The notes below the pieces were generated by a model. It was not told where the DNA came from, ran no database searches, and worked only from the letters and a program-made list of their open reading frames with translations. Below, piece by piece: positions 1-10,834 of a stretch of DNA of 64,000 nucleotides. The stretch covers positions 14,011,011 through 14,075,010 of the forward strand of contig OX422185.1 in the NCBI GenBank assembly GCA_949130485.1, read 5' to 3'. Within the stretch, counting starts at the first letter, position 1. The number at the start of each line of letters is the position of its first letter. The DNA comes from Agelas oroides (Eukaryota; Porifera; Demospongiae; Agelasida; Agelasidae). The position numbers were made by a program, and so were the translations under genes.

Positions 1-745
1 CATACACTTACTTGTCTTAACACTCCATCTTTTCCTCCAGTGTAGTGAAGTAGCCCGTCCACCATCCGAAACTTTTTTGATCGCTTCCGAATAGATCCTT
101 TCTCTCCCTTCGTTGCTCCCTCGGGATACTCGTTACGGGTTAGGTAGGTCTCGATCTCGCTGTAATTCTCTCCTTCATAGCCCTCCATGATCGCCTTTGA
201 AACGTACTACTAACTGCGCTGTTTACCGTTTTACAGGCACCACAAGGTTGGCACCTGTCTATCTGTTTTCCCGCCATGGAGCAGCTGCTGCATGAGGGGG
301 GTACAAAATTTCCTGGTGCGAGAATTTGGAGAGTACAGTAGATACTAGGAAAAATTGAACGGGGGTGTTAATTTTTCCTAGTATATTTGACTCGGGGGTG
401 CCGTAAACTGGGGAAGCCAAATTTCCTGTGACACCGGCATGACAAGACAGCTGCTGGTATGAGATGGCCTGATGTCGGAGTAATCTGAAGAAGTCGGAGA
501 AGTCTCATCTGCATCATGTGGATGATGTGCATGTGATTCACAGTCTACGTTAATGTGGGTGCGCAGTGAAATTATGTGTTCTATACTTGTTCAACTTGAA
601 CCTGAAACTCAGAATGTTACTGAACTGTCTGCTCAGTAGGTAGACAGTCAGATACATAAACAAGCTTAAGGGATGGCCACTCCTATAGGCACAATACTTA
701 TGTTGTGACTGTGGCTCTAGAGGATTGTGAGGGCTGGAGGTTGTT
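1..745. other. No gene recognised
   Basis: I see no convincing exon, known transposon end or tandem array here, apart from the short hairpin at 342-384. Open frames are short and look like chance. Confidence 0.5.
342..384. repeat. Short perfect hairpin
   Basis: ATACTAGGAAAAATT (342-356) is perfectly inverted at 370-384 around a 13-base loop. It may be a remnant of a foldback element; no function can be assigned. Confidence 0.6.
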
Positions 746-1216
746 GTAGCTCATGATCAGTGGTCTAGACTCTAGAACACCGGCAGGTCAAGCCAGGGAC
801 CTTGGGTTTGATTCTCAGTGACTGTAGCTCATGATCAGTGGTCTAGACTCTAGAACACCGGCAGGTCAAGCCAGGGACCTTGGGTTTGATTCTCAGTGAC
901 TGTGGCTCATGATCAGTGGTCTAGACTCTAGAACACCGGCAGGTCAAGCAAGGGACCTTGGGTTTGATTCTCAGTGACTGCTGGCTCATGATCAGTGGTC
1001 TAGACTCTAGAACACCGGCAGGTCAAGCCAGGGACCTTGGGTTTGATTCTCAGTGACTGTGGCTCATGATCAGTGGTCTAGACTCTAGAACACCGGCAGG
1101 TCAAGCCAGGGACCTTGGGTTTGATTCTCAGTGACTGTGGCTCATGATCAGTGGTCTAGACTCTAGAACACCGGCAGGTCAAGCCAGGGACCTTGGGTTT
1201 GATTCTCAGTGACTGC
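746..1216 (+). repeat. Six tandem tRNA-like units of 78 bp
   Basis: Six near-identical units begin near 746, 824, 902, 980, 1058 and 1136. Each contains TAGCTCATGATCAGTGG or TGGCTCATGATCAGTGG, which resembles a pol III A box, and GGGTTTGATTCTC, which resembles the B box GGTTCGANTCC. The bases around the second box can form a 5-bp T-arm-like stem with two wobble pairs and a 7-base loop. I could not build a convincing acceptor stem, so these are probably tRNA-derived SINE heads amplified in tandem, not working tRNA genes. A related single head lies at 1511-1564. Confidence 0.6.
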
Positions 1217-1282
1217 TGGCTTTCTGCTTGATTCATGTTCTATCATACTCCAGGTTTTAAGAATTATGCTCATATACTCACT

Positions 1283-1496
1283 ATTATGCCGGTGTTACAG
1301 TGATGTGTGTTTCCCCTGGGGAATGTGTGCCCCCAAACACATTTTCCTAGTGATATCTGTTCCCCTTGTGAAAGCATCAGTGGTACGTGTTTCCATCTTC
1401 AAAGTTTACAACTGTACAATACTAATATCACTCAGGAAATGTGTTTGGGGGCACATGTTCACCGGGGAACACATATCACTGTAACACTGACATAAT
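1283..1496. mobile_element. Foldback MITE, about 214 bp
   Basis: The two halves are inverted copies of about 70 bp. Both arms carry CCCCCAAACACATTT and a GTGTTACAGTGAT core, and the ends are ATTATG and CATAAT. There is no coding capacity. I could not fix the target duplication because the flanks are themselves palindromic. Confidence 0.7.
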
Positions 1497-1510
1497 GTAC
1501 ACCTCCCTAG

Positions 1511-1564
1511 CCTGGTGGTTGCAGCTCAAGCCAAGTGCCTTGAGTTCAATTTCCAGTGACTGCC
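1511..1564 (+). repeat. tRNA-like SINE head fragment
   Basis: GCAGCTCAAGCC followed by GAGTTCAATTTCC and the tail CCAGTGACTGCC matches the order of boxes in the array at 746-1216 but has diverged. It is probably a second, single copy of the same or a related tRNA-derived SINE. Confidence 0.4.
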
Positions 1565-1802
1565 AATTTCCAGTACTGTTTAGCTACAATGGATAAATGT
1601 GTGAATAATTCCTACAGCAAATAGCTCAGTGTGTTCATGTACTTTCTTGTCATTGTTTCCACAGAGCATGGTCGGTGACAGGCATCTTTCAGAGGAGAGA
1701 AACTGTAGAGGTTAGAGCAAAGAAAAGGTTAATACACAGACAGTGGTATACGATGATACATGTACTGTATGATACTCCATCAAATTATGGGGTAGATAGT
1801 GC

Positions 1803-2180
1803 TAGTCTCGCAAGCCAGACCCACTTCCGCAAAATAAAAGGGATGGGTCTGGTGAACTGCGTATACAAGCCACGTCCCACCGGAATGCAATTAGATGGAT
1901 GATGTAATAAGATTTCAAATAATGGAGTCTTGAATTACCTGTTGCGGAGTAAGCATGCTCCCCGAGGAGTTTTGTCAAAGTGTTTTTACAGCTCCAGCCG
2001 TAGCGGAAAAGATGCCCTAGCTCTATTTCACCATTTTCAAGACTGCTTTTGCTACTCAAACGGTGTGACAAAATTCTGCAATGTGATTGGACCGCACTGT
2101 ACAGTGCGGCGGGACACGTGTATACGCAGTTCACCAGACCCTTCCCTTTTTTGCGGAAGTGGGTCCGGCTCGTGAGACTA
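1803..2180. mobile_element. hAT-like MITE of the TAGYCTCG family
   Basis: The left end TAGTCTCGCAAGCCAGACCC and right end, read inverted, TAGTCTCACGAGCCGGACCC form terminal inverted repeats of about 75 bp that both include a TTCCGCAAAA core and GGGTCTGGTGAACTGC. Flanks are AGATAGTGC (1794-1802) and AGCTAGTGC (2181-2189), an imperfect 9-bp duplication. Open frames crossing it are not coding. Diverged relatives lie at 9101-9452 and 44304-44675. Confidence 0.75.
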
Positions 2181-2450
2181 AGCTAGTGCATGTGCAAACA
2201 TTAGATACCAGGCCATTTTTCCTCTTCCCGCGGAGCTGAAAATAATTGTTTTGATATGATTGGTCGTTGAACAATCTTGGTGGGACATGCGTACAATGAG
2301 GCAAACAGGACCTAATACAAAGTAAGCCGTATCAAACTCTTCACTCAGGTTGGCATTTCAGTGGGCAATGGGAGCGTACAAAGCTGCACTGAGGCCCCTG
2401 GCAGCTGTGATCCCTGATCATCCAACAGACTCATCCCCTATGATCCATCT

Positions 2451-2602
2451 CAGTGGCGTAGGAAAGACTTTTTGATTGGGGGGGCACAGTTTGAAACTAC
2501 ACATAGAGTAGTGAGCAATTTATATAACAATTTATGAAAACTTGGGGGGGGGGGGGGCACATGCCCCTGGTGCCCCCCCACCCCCTGGATCCTACGCCTA
2601 TG
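2451..2602. mobile_element. Mini element with CAGTGGCGTAGGA ends and G tract
   Basis: CAGTGGCGTAGGA at the left faces TCCTACGCC at the right. Inside are G runs of 7 and 14 and facing C runs. CAGTG/CAGGG ends are typical of hAT superfamily elements. The G runs could form quadruplexes. Confidence 0.5.
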
Positions 2603-2963
2603 CTATTTTCTACTAACCTCATTCCCAGGCTCTCATGCAGGGGAGGAGAATAAAGAGCTTGGTACACATGTTCACGCATGTGCCAAGTTCTTGTGGTAAC
2701 CTGCATACTACTCCGCTACACTAAAATTACAGTCAATTTCTGTTGCTTGTTGAAAGGCCAGACTACAGGATTACACTCCCTGTGAGACACATACAGGCAG
2801 GTTTGAAGTCAGCCGGGAGATGGTAACAATCTGCTGTTTTTTTTGTTTGAGGCTATCGATGAACTTCAAAGGGGAAGATAGCATCAGTCACATGCTGCAG
2901 CATTTATCTGGACTGGACAAACACATGGACAATTCCTAAAAGCAAAGTGCTGAGCGTCTTCAA

Positions 2964-3040
2964 TTTTATATAACAATTTATGAAAACTTGGGGGGGGGGG
3001 CACATGCCCCCGGTGCCCCCCCCGGTTCCTACACCTATGC
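2964..3040. repeat. Partial copy of the G-tract element
   Basis: About 75 bp repeat the right half of the element at 2451-2602: AACAATTTATGAAAACTTG, a G run, CACATGCCCCCGGTG, a C run and TTCCTACACCTATG. The left half is missing. Confidence 0.6.
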
Positions 3041-3448
3041 ATCTCGTGCTAAAATTTCTCTTGGTAGAGAGTTTAGGTTTGTACAGACTTTGCACTGCAG
3101 CTTTGTGACCGTCTTCTGTCCTGTCTTCATCTTTGTTTTTGTATCGGTCTCACAGTCAAACCACATAAGATACCATCTGACAATCTCGCTCCTGGTCCAT
3201 GCGACACTTCAGGAGTGTATATCTTAGCTAACTATCTGGTTTTTCACAGACAGTTCTTCAGAAACTCCACTTTGTGACTTTGAAAGTGACGGCATAGGAT
3301 CGCAAAGCCAGACTCTCAAGAGATTAGTGACAGCAAGCCAGGACCATGCGCTCGGACACTAAGGCCGATCATGTGAACAGTTATTTTGAGCTCTGCTCCC
3401 ACATGGTGTGGGTATGAGGTGAGAGAGGAGGAGAATGTGAGGGGAGTG
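3041..3448. other. No gene recognised
   Basis: No known element, array or convincing exon. The end borders the 61-bp array. Confidence 0.5.
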
Positions 3449-4972
3449 GGAGTATACAGGTCTGAGGAGCACCATATAATCTCTGAAAATAAGTCCATGG
3501 GTGACGATGAGAGTATACAGGTCTGAGGAGCACCATATAATCTCCGAAAATAAGCCCATGGGTGACGATGGGAGTATACAGGTCTGAGGAGCACCATATA
3601 ATCTCCGAAAATAAGCCCATGGGTGATGATGGGAGTATACAGGTCTGAAGAGCACCATATAATCTCTGAAAATAAGCCCATGGGTGAGGATGGGAGTATA
3701 CAGGTCTGAAGAGCACCATATAATCTCCGAAAATAAGCCCGTGGGTGACGATGGGAGTATACAGGTCTGAGGAGCACCATATAATCTCCGAAAATAAGCC
3801 CGTGGGTGACGATGGGAGTATACAGGTCTGAGGAGCACCATATAATCTCCGAAAATAAGCCCGTGGGTGACGATGGGAGTATACAGGTCTGAGGAGCACC
3901 ATATAATCTCCGAAAATAAGCCCGTGGGTGACGATGGGAGTATACAGGTCTGAGGAGCACCATATAATCTCCGAAAATAAGCCCGTGGGTGACGATGGGA
4001 GTATACAGGTCTGAGGAGCACCATATAATCTCCGAAAATAAGCCCGTGGGTGACGATGGGAGTATACAGGTCTGAAGAGCACCATATAATCTCCGAAAAT
4101 AAGCCCGTGGGTGACGATGGGAGTATACAGGTCTGAGGAGCACCATATAATCTCCGAAAATAAGCCCGTGGGTGACGATGGGAGTATACAGGTCTGAGGA
4201 GCACCATATAATCTCCGAAAATAAGCCCGTGGGTGACGATGGGAGTATACAGGTCTGAGGAGCACCATATAATCTCCGAAAATAAGCCCGTGGGTGACGA
4301 TGGGAGTATACAGGTCTGAGGAGCACCATATAATCTCCGAAAATAAGCCCGTGGGTGACGATGGGAGTATACAGGTCTGAGGAGCACCATATAATCTCCG
4401 AAAATAAGCCCGTGGGTGACGATGGGAGTATACAGGTCTGAGGAGCACCATATAATCTCCGAAAATAAGCCCGTGGGTGACGATGGGAGTATACAGGTCT
4501 GAGGAGCACCATATAATCTCCGAAAATAAGCCCGTGGGTGACGATGGGAGTATACAGGTCTGAGGAGCACCATATAATCTCCGAAAATAAGCCCGTGGGT
4601 GACGATGGGAGTATACAGGTCTGAGGAGCACCATATAATCTCCGAAAATAAGCCCGTGGGTGACGATGGGAGTATACAGGTCTGAGGAGCACCATATAAT
4701 CTCCGAAAATAAGCCCGTGGGTGATGATGGGAGTATACAGGTCTGAGGAGCACCATATAATCTCCGAAAATAAGCCCGTGGGTGATGATGGGAGTATACA
4801 GGTCTGAGGAGCACCATATAATCTCCGAAAATAAGCCCGTGGGTGATGATGGGAGTATACAGGTCTGAGGAGCACCATATAATCTCCGAAAATAAGCCCA
4901 TGGGTGATGATGGGAGTATACAGGTCTGAGGAGTACCATATAATCTCTGAAAATAAGCCCATGGGTGACGAC
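3449..4972. repeat. 61-bp minisatellite, about 25 copies
   Basis: The unit runs GAGTATACAGGTCTGAGGAG through CACCATATAATCTCC and GAAAATAAGCCCGTGGGTGAC. Central copies are nearly identical, while those at both edges carry more substitutions (CCATGGG instead of CCGTGGG; TCTCTG instead of TCTCCG). The minus strand has no stop codon in any frame, and because 61 is not a multiple of 3, three overlapping open frames of 506, 552 and 595 codons read the same units in rotating phase. I treat these as a by-product, not as genes. Confidence 0.9.
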
Positions 4973-5095
4973 ATTTACTGATTGCGTGTTTTTAAGAGTT
5001 TTGAATATTCCAGGCCCTGTAGCTGTAAACATGCAAGGAGCATTGTCATGCGACTGCTTATGCAATAACAGCAAATGTTGCCTGCCTTCATTTGG

Positions 5096-5700
5096 TAGTC
5101 CCTCCTCTTTCACTGTGCTGCCTCTCCGAAGATTTCTTGTTTGCATGTACTCTGGGTTCTGGCTAGGCTTTTAGCAGATGTTTCTGCCCTATTTGTTAGT
5201 CCCTCCTCTTTCACTGTGCTGCCTCTCCAAAGTTTTCTTGTTTGCATGTACTCTGGGTTCTGGCTAGGCTTTTAGCAGATGTTTCTGCCCTATTTGTTAG
5301 TCCCTCCTCTTTCACTGTGCTGCCTCTCCGAAGGTTTCTTGTTTGCATGTACTCTGGGTTCTGGCTAGGCTTTTAGCAGATGTTTCTGCCCTATTTGTTA
5401 GTCCCTCCTCTTTCACTGTGCTGCCTCTCCGAAGGTCTCTTGTTTGCATGTACTCTGGGTTCTGGCTAGGCTTTTAGCAGATGTTTTTGCCCTATTTGTT
5501 AGTCCCTCCTCTTTCACTGTGCTGCCTCTCCGAAGGTGTCTTGTTTGCATGTACTCTGGGTTCTGGCTAGGCTTTTAGCAGATGTTTTTGCCCTATTTGT
5601 TAGTCCCTCCTCTTTCACTGTGCTGTCTCTCCAAAGGTTTCTTGTTTGCATGTACTCTGGGTTCTGGCTAGGCTTTTAGCAGATGTTTTTGCCCTATTTG
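5096..5700. repeat. 101-bp minisatellite, six copies
   Basis: Units start at TAGTCCCTCCTCTTTCACTG, with later parts TTGTTTGCATGTACTCTGGG and GGCTAGGCTTTTAGCAGATG. The entry flank (ATGCAATAACAGCAAATG, CCTGCCTTCATTTG) recurs near 53090 and 59880, each time beside a differently organised repeat. Confidence 0.85.
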
Positions 5701-5891
5701 GTTACTTTCAGTACAATTTGCATTATGATGAACAAGCTGTACACGCTGGTTTCATAATGATATTCATATTCCATACTAGTGGGCCCAATACTTTGCGTCA
5801 ATTTAGCAAAGTAATTTTATTTGCTGCAGAAAATCACAGTTCTACAGCCTTTTGTACGAAGGTTGACTTGTTTAGTTTTGCCAAAAACTAG

Positions 5892-6233
5892 TAGGGCTCG
5901 AACGACAATAGAAATTTCTAATTGGCATGTAGTTTATATGACAAATCGACTAATTGAAGAAGTCGATCCGCTGGTTCGAGGTAGGTCAGGAGCGCCTTGA
6001 AGCCCATTCACTGCACGCAATATTCAGAGGGTGAAGATCACGCGCTATCATCCCCGTGACCAACGCATTGATGCGGCTCGATCTTGATCGCCTTCATACA
6101 TGTTTTACATGAAGCTAGCCACTTTGGGGTGCTTGCATTTCAAGTGCTTTTAGGGCTTGAACGATTTCTACAATTAATCGATTAGTTGGCAAGACTTTAT
6201 TCGTTGACTATCGATAATGAACATCGATTAATT
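5892..6233. mobile_element. Two hAT-type element ends
   Basis: TAGGGCTCGAACGA at 5892 and TAGGGCTTGAACGATTTC at 6151, the latter followed by AATTAATCGATTAGTTGG, resemble the widespread hAT terminus of the form TAGGGCTGCAACGATTAATCG. Both point the same way, so this looks like one truncated end beside a second one rather than a complete element. Confidence 0.5.
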
Positions 6234-6364
6234 TCTGCGCATGCTCAGTTGTAGCCACACGCTTCTCCATGCAACAAGATGGCAGCCAATTGATCTGGAG
6301 AGCTCCCGTAGTTCTGCTAAATGAAAACAGAAGGTTTTTTGTTGGGAAAGTCCCCCCCCTTGTG

Positions 6365-6665
6365 TGTTACGTTGCCTTGTTTCCCCCCTCGTGTGTCTGT
6401 CTTGTTGTGTGTGTTACGTTGCCTCGTTCCCCCCTCGTGTGTCTGTCTGTCTTCTTGTGTGTGTTACGTTGCCTCGTTCTCCCCTCGTGTGTCTGTCTGT
6501 CTTGTGTGTGTGTGTTACGTTGCCTCGTTCCCCCCTCGTGTGTCTGTCTGTCTTGTGTGTGTGTGTTACGTTGCCTCGTTCCTCCCTCGTGTGTCTGTCT
6601 GTCTTGTGTGTGTGTGTTACGTTGACTCGTTCCTCTGTTGTGTGTCTGCCTGTGTTGTGTGTGTG
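6365..6665. repeat. GT/CT-rich minisatellite, about 50 bp, six copies
   Basis: Units of GTTACGTTGCCTCGTTCC, CCCTCGTGTGTCTGTCTGTC and a variable GT run. Later copies have longer GT runs, suggesting microsatellite growth inside each unit. Open frames on both strands are composition effects. Confidence 0.8.
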
Positions 6666-7396
6666 TGTGTGCGTATACATAATTATGTGACTCAGACTGT
6701 GCTTGCTCTTAATCCCTGAGATCTTATCAACCCGCTAACTTCTTTCACCATTCCATTCTTTTTTCTCTCACCCACCCTCTCCCTCCTTCCTCCCTCCTTC
6801 TCTTTATCCTTTATGCCTCTTCTCCCTTCATCAGCTGAAGGTCGTTATATGAAGACAATTTCATGAAGAATTTTACCTGTAAAACTGACACATTATTTAC
6901 CTTTGTTTTATATTTGTTATACTTGAGGCACCATGACTGTGTGTGCACTGCCTGCGTAAAATTTAGCTGATAAGTTCTGAGGCCACTAGCACTACAGGGG
7001 CAGATTGGGGGGGGGGGGGGGGGGGGGACATGGGGGCCCTTCTTCAATCTCTGGATCCGCCCCTGCATTAGGCTGTGAAGATTGACTGATCTATAGTGTT
7101 TGGTGGAGTTGAAAGTAATAGAAGAAATGATTAGAGTGATTGCAAGGACGCATATACAAACGAAAAAAAAAAAAGAATGATGTTCAGGGCAGGAGGTAGT
7201 CCCACAAGCCAACCACAGCGCATCGATTACTGAAAGTGATCCATGCTGTGGTTGGTTCAGTCTGGCTTCCGAAGCTAGGCTGGATGGAGGGTAGTGGCAT
7301 TAAATATTAGTGAAGCAGGTTTTTAAACATGCTAGCAATATGATTGTGTCTGCATGGCCACCAGTATGTGAATTTCTATTTTATGCACCCTTTTTT
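6666..7396. other. Mostly unique sequence with one mini hAT-like element
   Basis: At about 6996-7063 CAGGGGCAGATT and, inverted at the other end, CAGGGGCGGATCCAGA enclose a G run of over 20 bases. The flanks GCACTA and GCATTA may be a degraded target duplication. No gene is recognised in the remainder. Confidence 0.45.
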
Positions 7397-8060
7397 GAAC
7401 TTAGTCTTTGCACCATGTTCATGTTAACAAACTGCGCATGCATGAGTGAACTTAGTCTTTGCACCATGTTCATGTTAACAAACCGCACATACATGAGTGA
7501 ACTTAGTCTTTGCACCATGTTCATGTTAACAAACCGTGCATGCATGAGTGAACTTAGTCTTTGCACCATGTTCATGTTAACAAACTGCGCATGCATGAGT
7601 GAACTTAGTCTTTGCACCATGTTCATGTTAACAAACTGCGCATGCATGAGTGAACTTAGTCTTTGCACCATGTTCATGTTAACAAACCGCACATACATGA
7701 GTGAACTTAGTCTTTGCACCATGTTCGTGTTAACAAACCATGCATGCATGAGTGAACTTAGTCTTTGCACCATGTTCGTGTTAACAAACCGTGCATGCAT
7801 GAGTGAACTTAGTCTTTGCACCATGTTCATGTTAACAAACTGCGCATGCATGAGTGAACTTAGTCTTTGCACCATGTTCATGTTAACAAACCGCACATAC
7901 ATGAGTGAACTTAGTCTTTGCACCATGTTCATGTTAACAAACCGTGCATGCATGAGTGAACTTAGTCTTTGCACCATGTTCATGTTAACAAACCGCGCAT
8001 GCATGAGTGAACTTAGTCTTTGCACCATGTTCATGTTAACAAACCGTGCATGCATGAGTG
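7397..8060. repeat. 51-bp minisatellite, 13 copies, higher-order pattern
   Basis: The unit is GAACTTAGTCTTTGCACCAT, GTTCATGTTAACAAACNG, then a variable segment ending CATGAGT. Because 51 is 17 codons, both strands stay open: 253 codons forward from 7310 and 224 reverse. Variants at the unit end (A = TGCGCATGC, B = CGCACATAC, C = CGTGCATGC and close relatives) run A B C A / A B C C / A B C D / C, so a four-unit block was probably duplicated as a whole. The forward reading would repeat ELSLCTMFMLTN; I see no domain or signal supporting a protein. Confidence 0.85.
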
Positions 8061-8521
8061 GATGGAATTAAACTCTTGAAACCAAAAGCTAGCAGAACAG
8101 CTGTATTCCTACTAGCAGCTAAGGCTACCAACTTGTAAAATCTTTTGAAAAACATTAAAAAATGCCAGCAAGAAAGAAATATATGTAATTGTATCCTAAT
8201 CCCTGCATGCATTGCACACACTTATACAGGAAGGTGTGAGAGTTTTAGTAGCAATGTTTGTATACAAAGGCTCTGCAAAGGATACACCATTCGTTTCCAC
8301 TTTAATTGCCCGTTTTTGTAATTGACTTCACATCTTCGGAATCAAACGATGACTTTGAGAAGGGCTCATTTTCTTGTCTAATTGTGCATGTGTGTCTCCA
8401 AGGGTCAAGTAGAAAAGGACAACAATTTGGTGTTACAGCTAGCGGAACTTGTATAGATTCACATCAGCAAACTAAGTGCACACAATTTAATCTGGAGGAG
8501 AAATAAAAATGCATGCCGCTT
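8061..8521. other. No gene recognised
   Basis: A 66-codon forward frame at 8306-8506 contains an acidic, serine-rich stretch (FTSSESNDDFEKG) but no matching splice pair is obvious. It stops just before the A1 duplication boundary and has no counterpart at the A2 boundary. Confidence 0.3.
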
Positions 8522-8731
8522 TGTTTTCAATTTTTTCCGTTACCTTTAAGTCACTTTACAAAAGGGGACAGCCTATGGGATTCCCTGCCAGACATTGTTC
8601 ACATCCCTCCCCTCTTGCCCAGGTAGACATTGATGTCACTCATGTACTAAAACCTTTGTGCTTACATACTGGCCTTGTGTGCAAATGGACCATTCATTGA
8701 ATAATCAACCAGCTATAGTGCATATTCAAGG

Positions 8732-8879
8732 TAGCCTCATTCCCAGGCCTTCCCCGCCTCCAGAGGTATTTGATCACCTGAGTATACTGAGGGAGATATG
8801 GCAGGGAAGGCCTGGGATCAAAAACTGGAGGTGGCATGGGATCAAAAACTGGAGGTGGGGAAGGCCTGGGAACAAGGCT
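8732..8879. mobile_element. TAGYCTCG-family MITE in A1
   Basis: TAGCCTCATTCCCAGGCC at the left faces GGCCTGGGAACAAGGCT at the right. An internal segment containing GGGATCAAAAACTGGAGGTGG is repeated here but not in the A2 counterpart (43992-44084). A related piece occurs at about 8955-9035. Confidence 0.6.
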
Positions 8880-9100
8880 GGTCAATGCAAACTTCCACCT
8901 CATGGGACTCCATCTGTCTGCCTGACGTTACATGACATCACTGCAGATGACAAGATCGGCCTTCCCTGCCTCCAGGTTTTGATTGCCTTGTAGTATGGGA
9001 TCAAAAACTGGAGGTGGGGAAGACCTGGGTATGAGGCTTGTATTGACCAGTCCCAATGAAATGTACTGATGCTGCCTTGCAAACATTGCGGTCTTCGACA

Positions 9101-9452
9101 TAGTCTTGCAAGCTGGATCCACTTCCACAAAAAGTGAACTGTTTATACAAGCCATGTCCCGCACACTGCTCAGTGAGGTCCAATCACATTGTAGTATTTT
9201 GTCACGTGATACATTACATCACTGTTTGAGTAGCAATGACAGCCTGGAAAACAGTGTTCATGCTACTGCAGGAACTGCAAAAAACACTTCTAGGGAAGCA
9301 TGCACATTTCACAGCAGGTACAGTGTATTTCAAGAGTGCATTACTTGAAATCTGGTTAGGTCATCCAGCTAATTGCACTCTAGTGGAATACGGCTCAGTA
9401 CACCAGACCTTTTCCTTTTTGCAGAAGTGGCTGAGTCTAGCTTGTGAGACTA
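9101..9452. mobile_element. Diverged TAGYCTCG-family MITE in A1
   Basis: TAGTCTTGCAAGCTGGATCC and, at the right, AGTCTAGCTTGTGAGACTA parallel the ends of the 1803-2180 element, and the inner CACCAGACC and CTTCC boxes are also kept. The orthologous copy is 44304-44675. It predates the A1/A2 split. Confidence 0.6.
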
Positions 9453-10029
9453 GGACAGAGATTACAAGCAAGAGCCTCAAGATTATTGGTTGGGTCTTCC
9501 ATGCGTGTGTCTTCCTTCTTTCTACCTGATGCTACATGACATTACCACACTTGATGAGCTCTCCCAGGTCTCATCCCACCACACTTGCATATCATTAGGC
9601 AATCAAATACTGGAGGTCTGGAAATGAGGATGCATTCAGAGGGTACATGGGTCAAAAATTAAATTTTGTACAAACTGTCAAGCTCTCATTTGCTGTGAGA
9701 TCAAGCTGTCAAGCAGCCAATTATCAAACTTTTTGAACCCTGATCTCAGCTGTGACTAGCTAGGCCTACAGTAACTGTAGCTGGGAGAACCCACATGACA
9801 CAAAAATACTGTAGTGGTTGACCAAGCATGCCAAGCTCTTCTTTGTCAATCACTACGCTAGTTCAATCATAATTTGTGGCAAACTTATTGCTCACCTTAC
9901 TTGATGGCTGTATGTAAGCTGGATGAAAGCCTCATCTGCTATTCATAGGTTCGTGGGCAAGGTACTATCATTGACTATGAGTATGAAACATGATTCATCT
10001 AATATTTCTTTTCATGTTCGCTCAAATAG

Positions 10030-10155
10030 AGAGAGTCGTAGGCTTGTGGCGCGCTTTTTCGTGGAGGGGCAATGAGTCTTCAGAAACGGGTGCGTTTGAG
10101 CAGCGAATGGAGGTCGATTCTGAGGGGAAGAGGAAAAGGAAGGCTCTCCATGGAG
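10030..10155 (+). pseudogene. Exon-like segment in A1, frame differs from A2
   Basis: The segment lies between a plausible acceptor (TTCGCTCAAATAG) and donor (GAG then GTGTGTG). Compared with 45255-45370 in A2 it has 2 extra bases near the start and 8 extra bases (GGGCAATG) further in, so the two copies cannot share one frame throughout. Entering in the same phase, A1 reads an open frame ending in EQRMEVDSEGKRKRKALHG, which includes a basic, nuclear-signal-like cluster. A2 reads a different open frame. One copy is therefore out of frame, or the segment is non-coding; I cannot decide which. Confidence 0.35.
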
Positions 10156-10545
10156 GTGTGTGTGTTTGTTAACGTTCTGTCCCTTCATGTTATTTACTGT
10201 ACAAATTGCCTGCTGTGCAATTGATTATCCCCTACGATATGGACAGATGCATGTGCAAGACATATGGCCTGTAGAAACGAAGTCAAAATAGAATCAAGTA
10301 GCGAACATAATTTTGAAGAGCTGATCAAGGGATCAAGATGAACTCCAAATCACCAAAGATCAACAGGCATGTAAACCTGGACTGCTGGATCACCAAAAAT
10401 GCAACCACTATGGAATGGGCAATTATAAAGTGAAAGTATGTACCATGGTCTCCTAGATCCTTTAATAGTTGTCTCTTTTTGCAGGCCCCACCCAACTTCC
10501 TGGTTTTTTTTGCAGTATGGGTGACCTCATGTTGTTGGCCTATAC

Positions 10546-10834
10546 AAGGGGTAGTCACATGTCCTGTGTAGAAGCGTTTGCGATCGGGATCAAAATTGAA
10601 TCAAGTGATCCAGCCCTTTTGGGGACCGATCAAGGGATCAAGGTGGCCTCCAAGCTGCTAAAATCAATGACTCAAGAACGTGCGGCTGCAATTTGACCTT
10701 TGACCCTTGAAAATCAAGCGATCAAGAGCCTCAGAAGGCGAATGATTAAGCAATCAAGCACAGTTTTTGCCGATCAAACATTTTGATCGTGTTCGCAAAC
10801 GCTTCAACAGGCGATATATAAGTGACTACCCCTT
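10546..10834. mobile_element. MITE with AAGGGGTAGTCA ends, A1 copy
   Basis: AAGGGGTAGTCAC at the left and, inverted at the right, AAGGGGTAGTCACTTATAT. The inner ends both carry GAAGCGTTTGCGA or its inverse, and the body is rich in GATCAA words. Relatives are 45732-46710 (A2, interrupted) and 37628-37939. Partial GATCAA-rich pieces lie near 11930 and 47960. Confidence 0.7.

Noticed and set aside
746..1216. CRISPR array
   Set aside because: Units are contiguous with no unique spacers, the context is eukaryotic and no cas genes exist; the boxes fit tRNA-like units better.
746..1216. Functional tRNA gene cluster
   Set aside because: No acceptable acceptor stem and a degenerate T loop (TTTGATT); more likely tRNA-derived SINE heads.
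3316..5146. Three overlapping reverse frames of 506-595 codons as repeat proteins
   Set aside because: All three frames are open only because the 61-bp unit lacks stops; no signal peptide, domain or preferred frame is visible.
7310..8071. 253-codon forward and 224-codon reverse frames as membrane-like repeat proteins
   Set aside because: The unit is 51 bp (17 codons) and is open on both strands; variants change third and first positions alike, with no sign of coding constraint.
8694..9183. Several 60-80 codon frames reading SLVPRPSPPPVFD-type peptides
   Set aside because: They translate the TAGYCTCG MITE ends (CTCGTTCCCAGGCC), which recur across the window in all frames.
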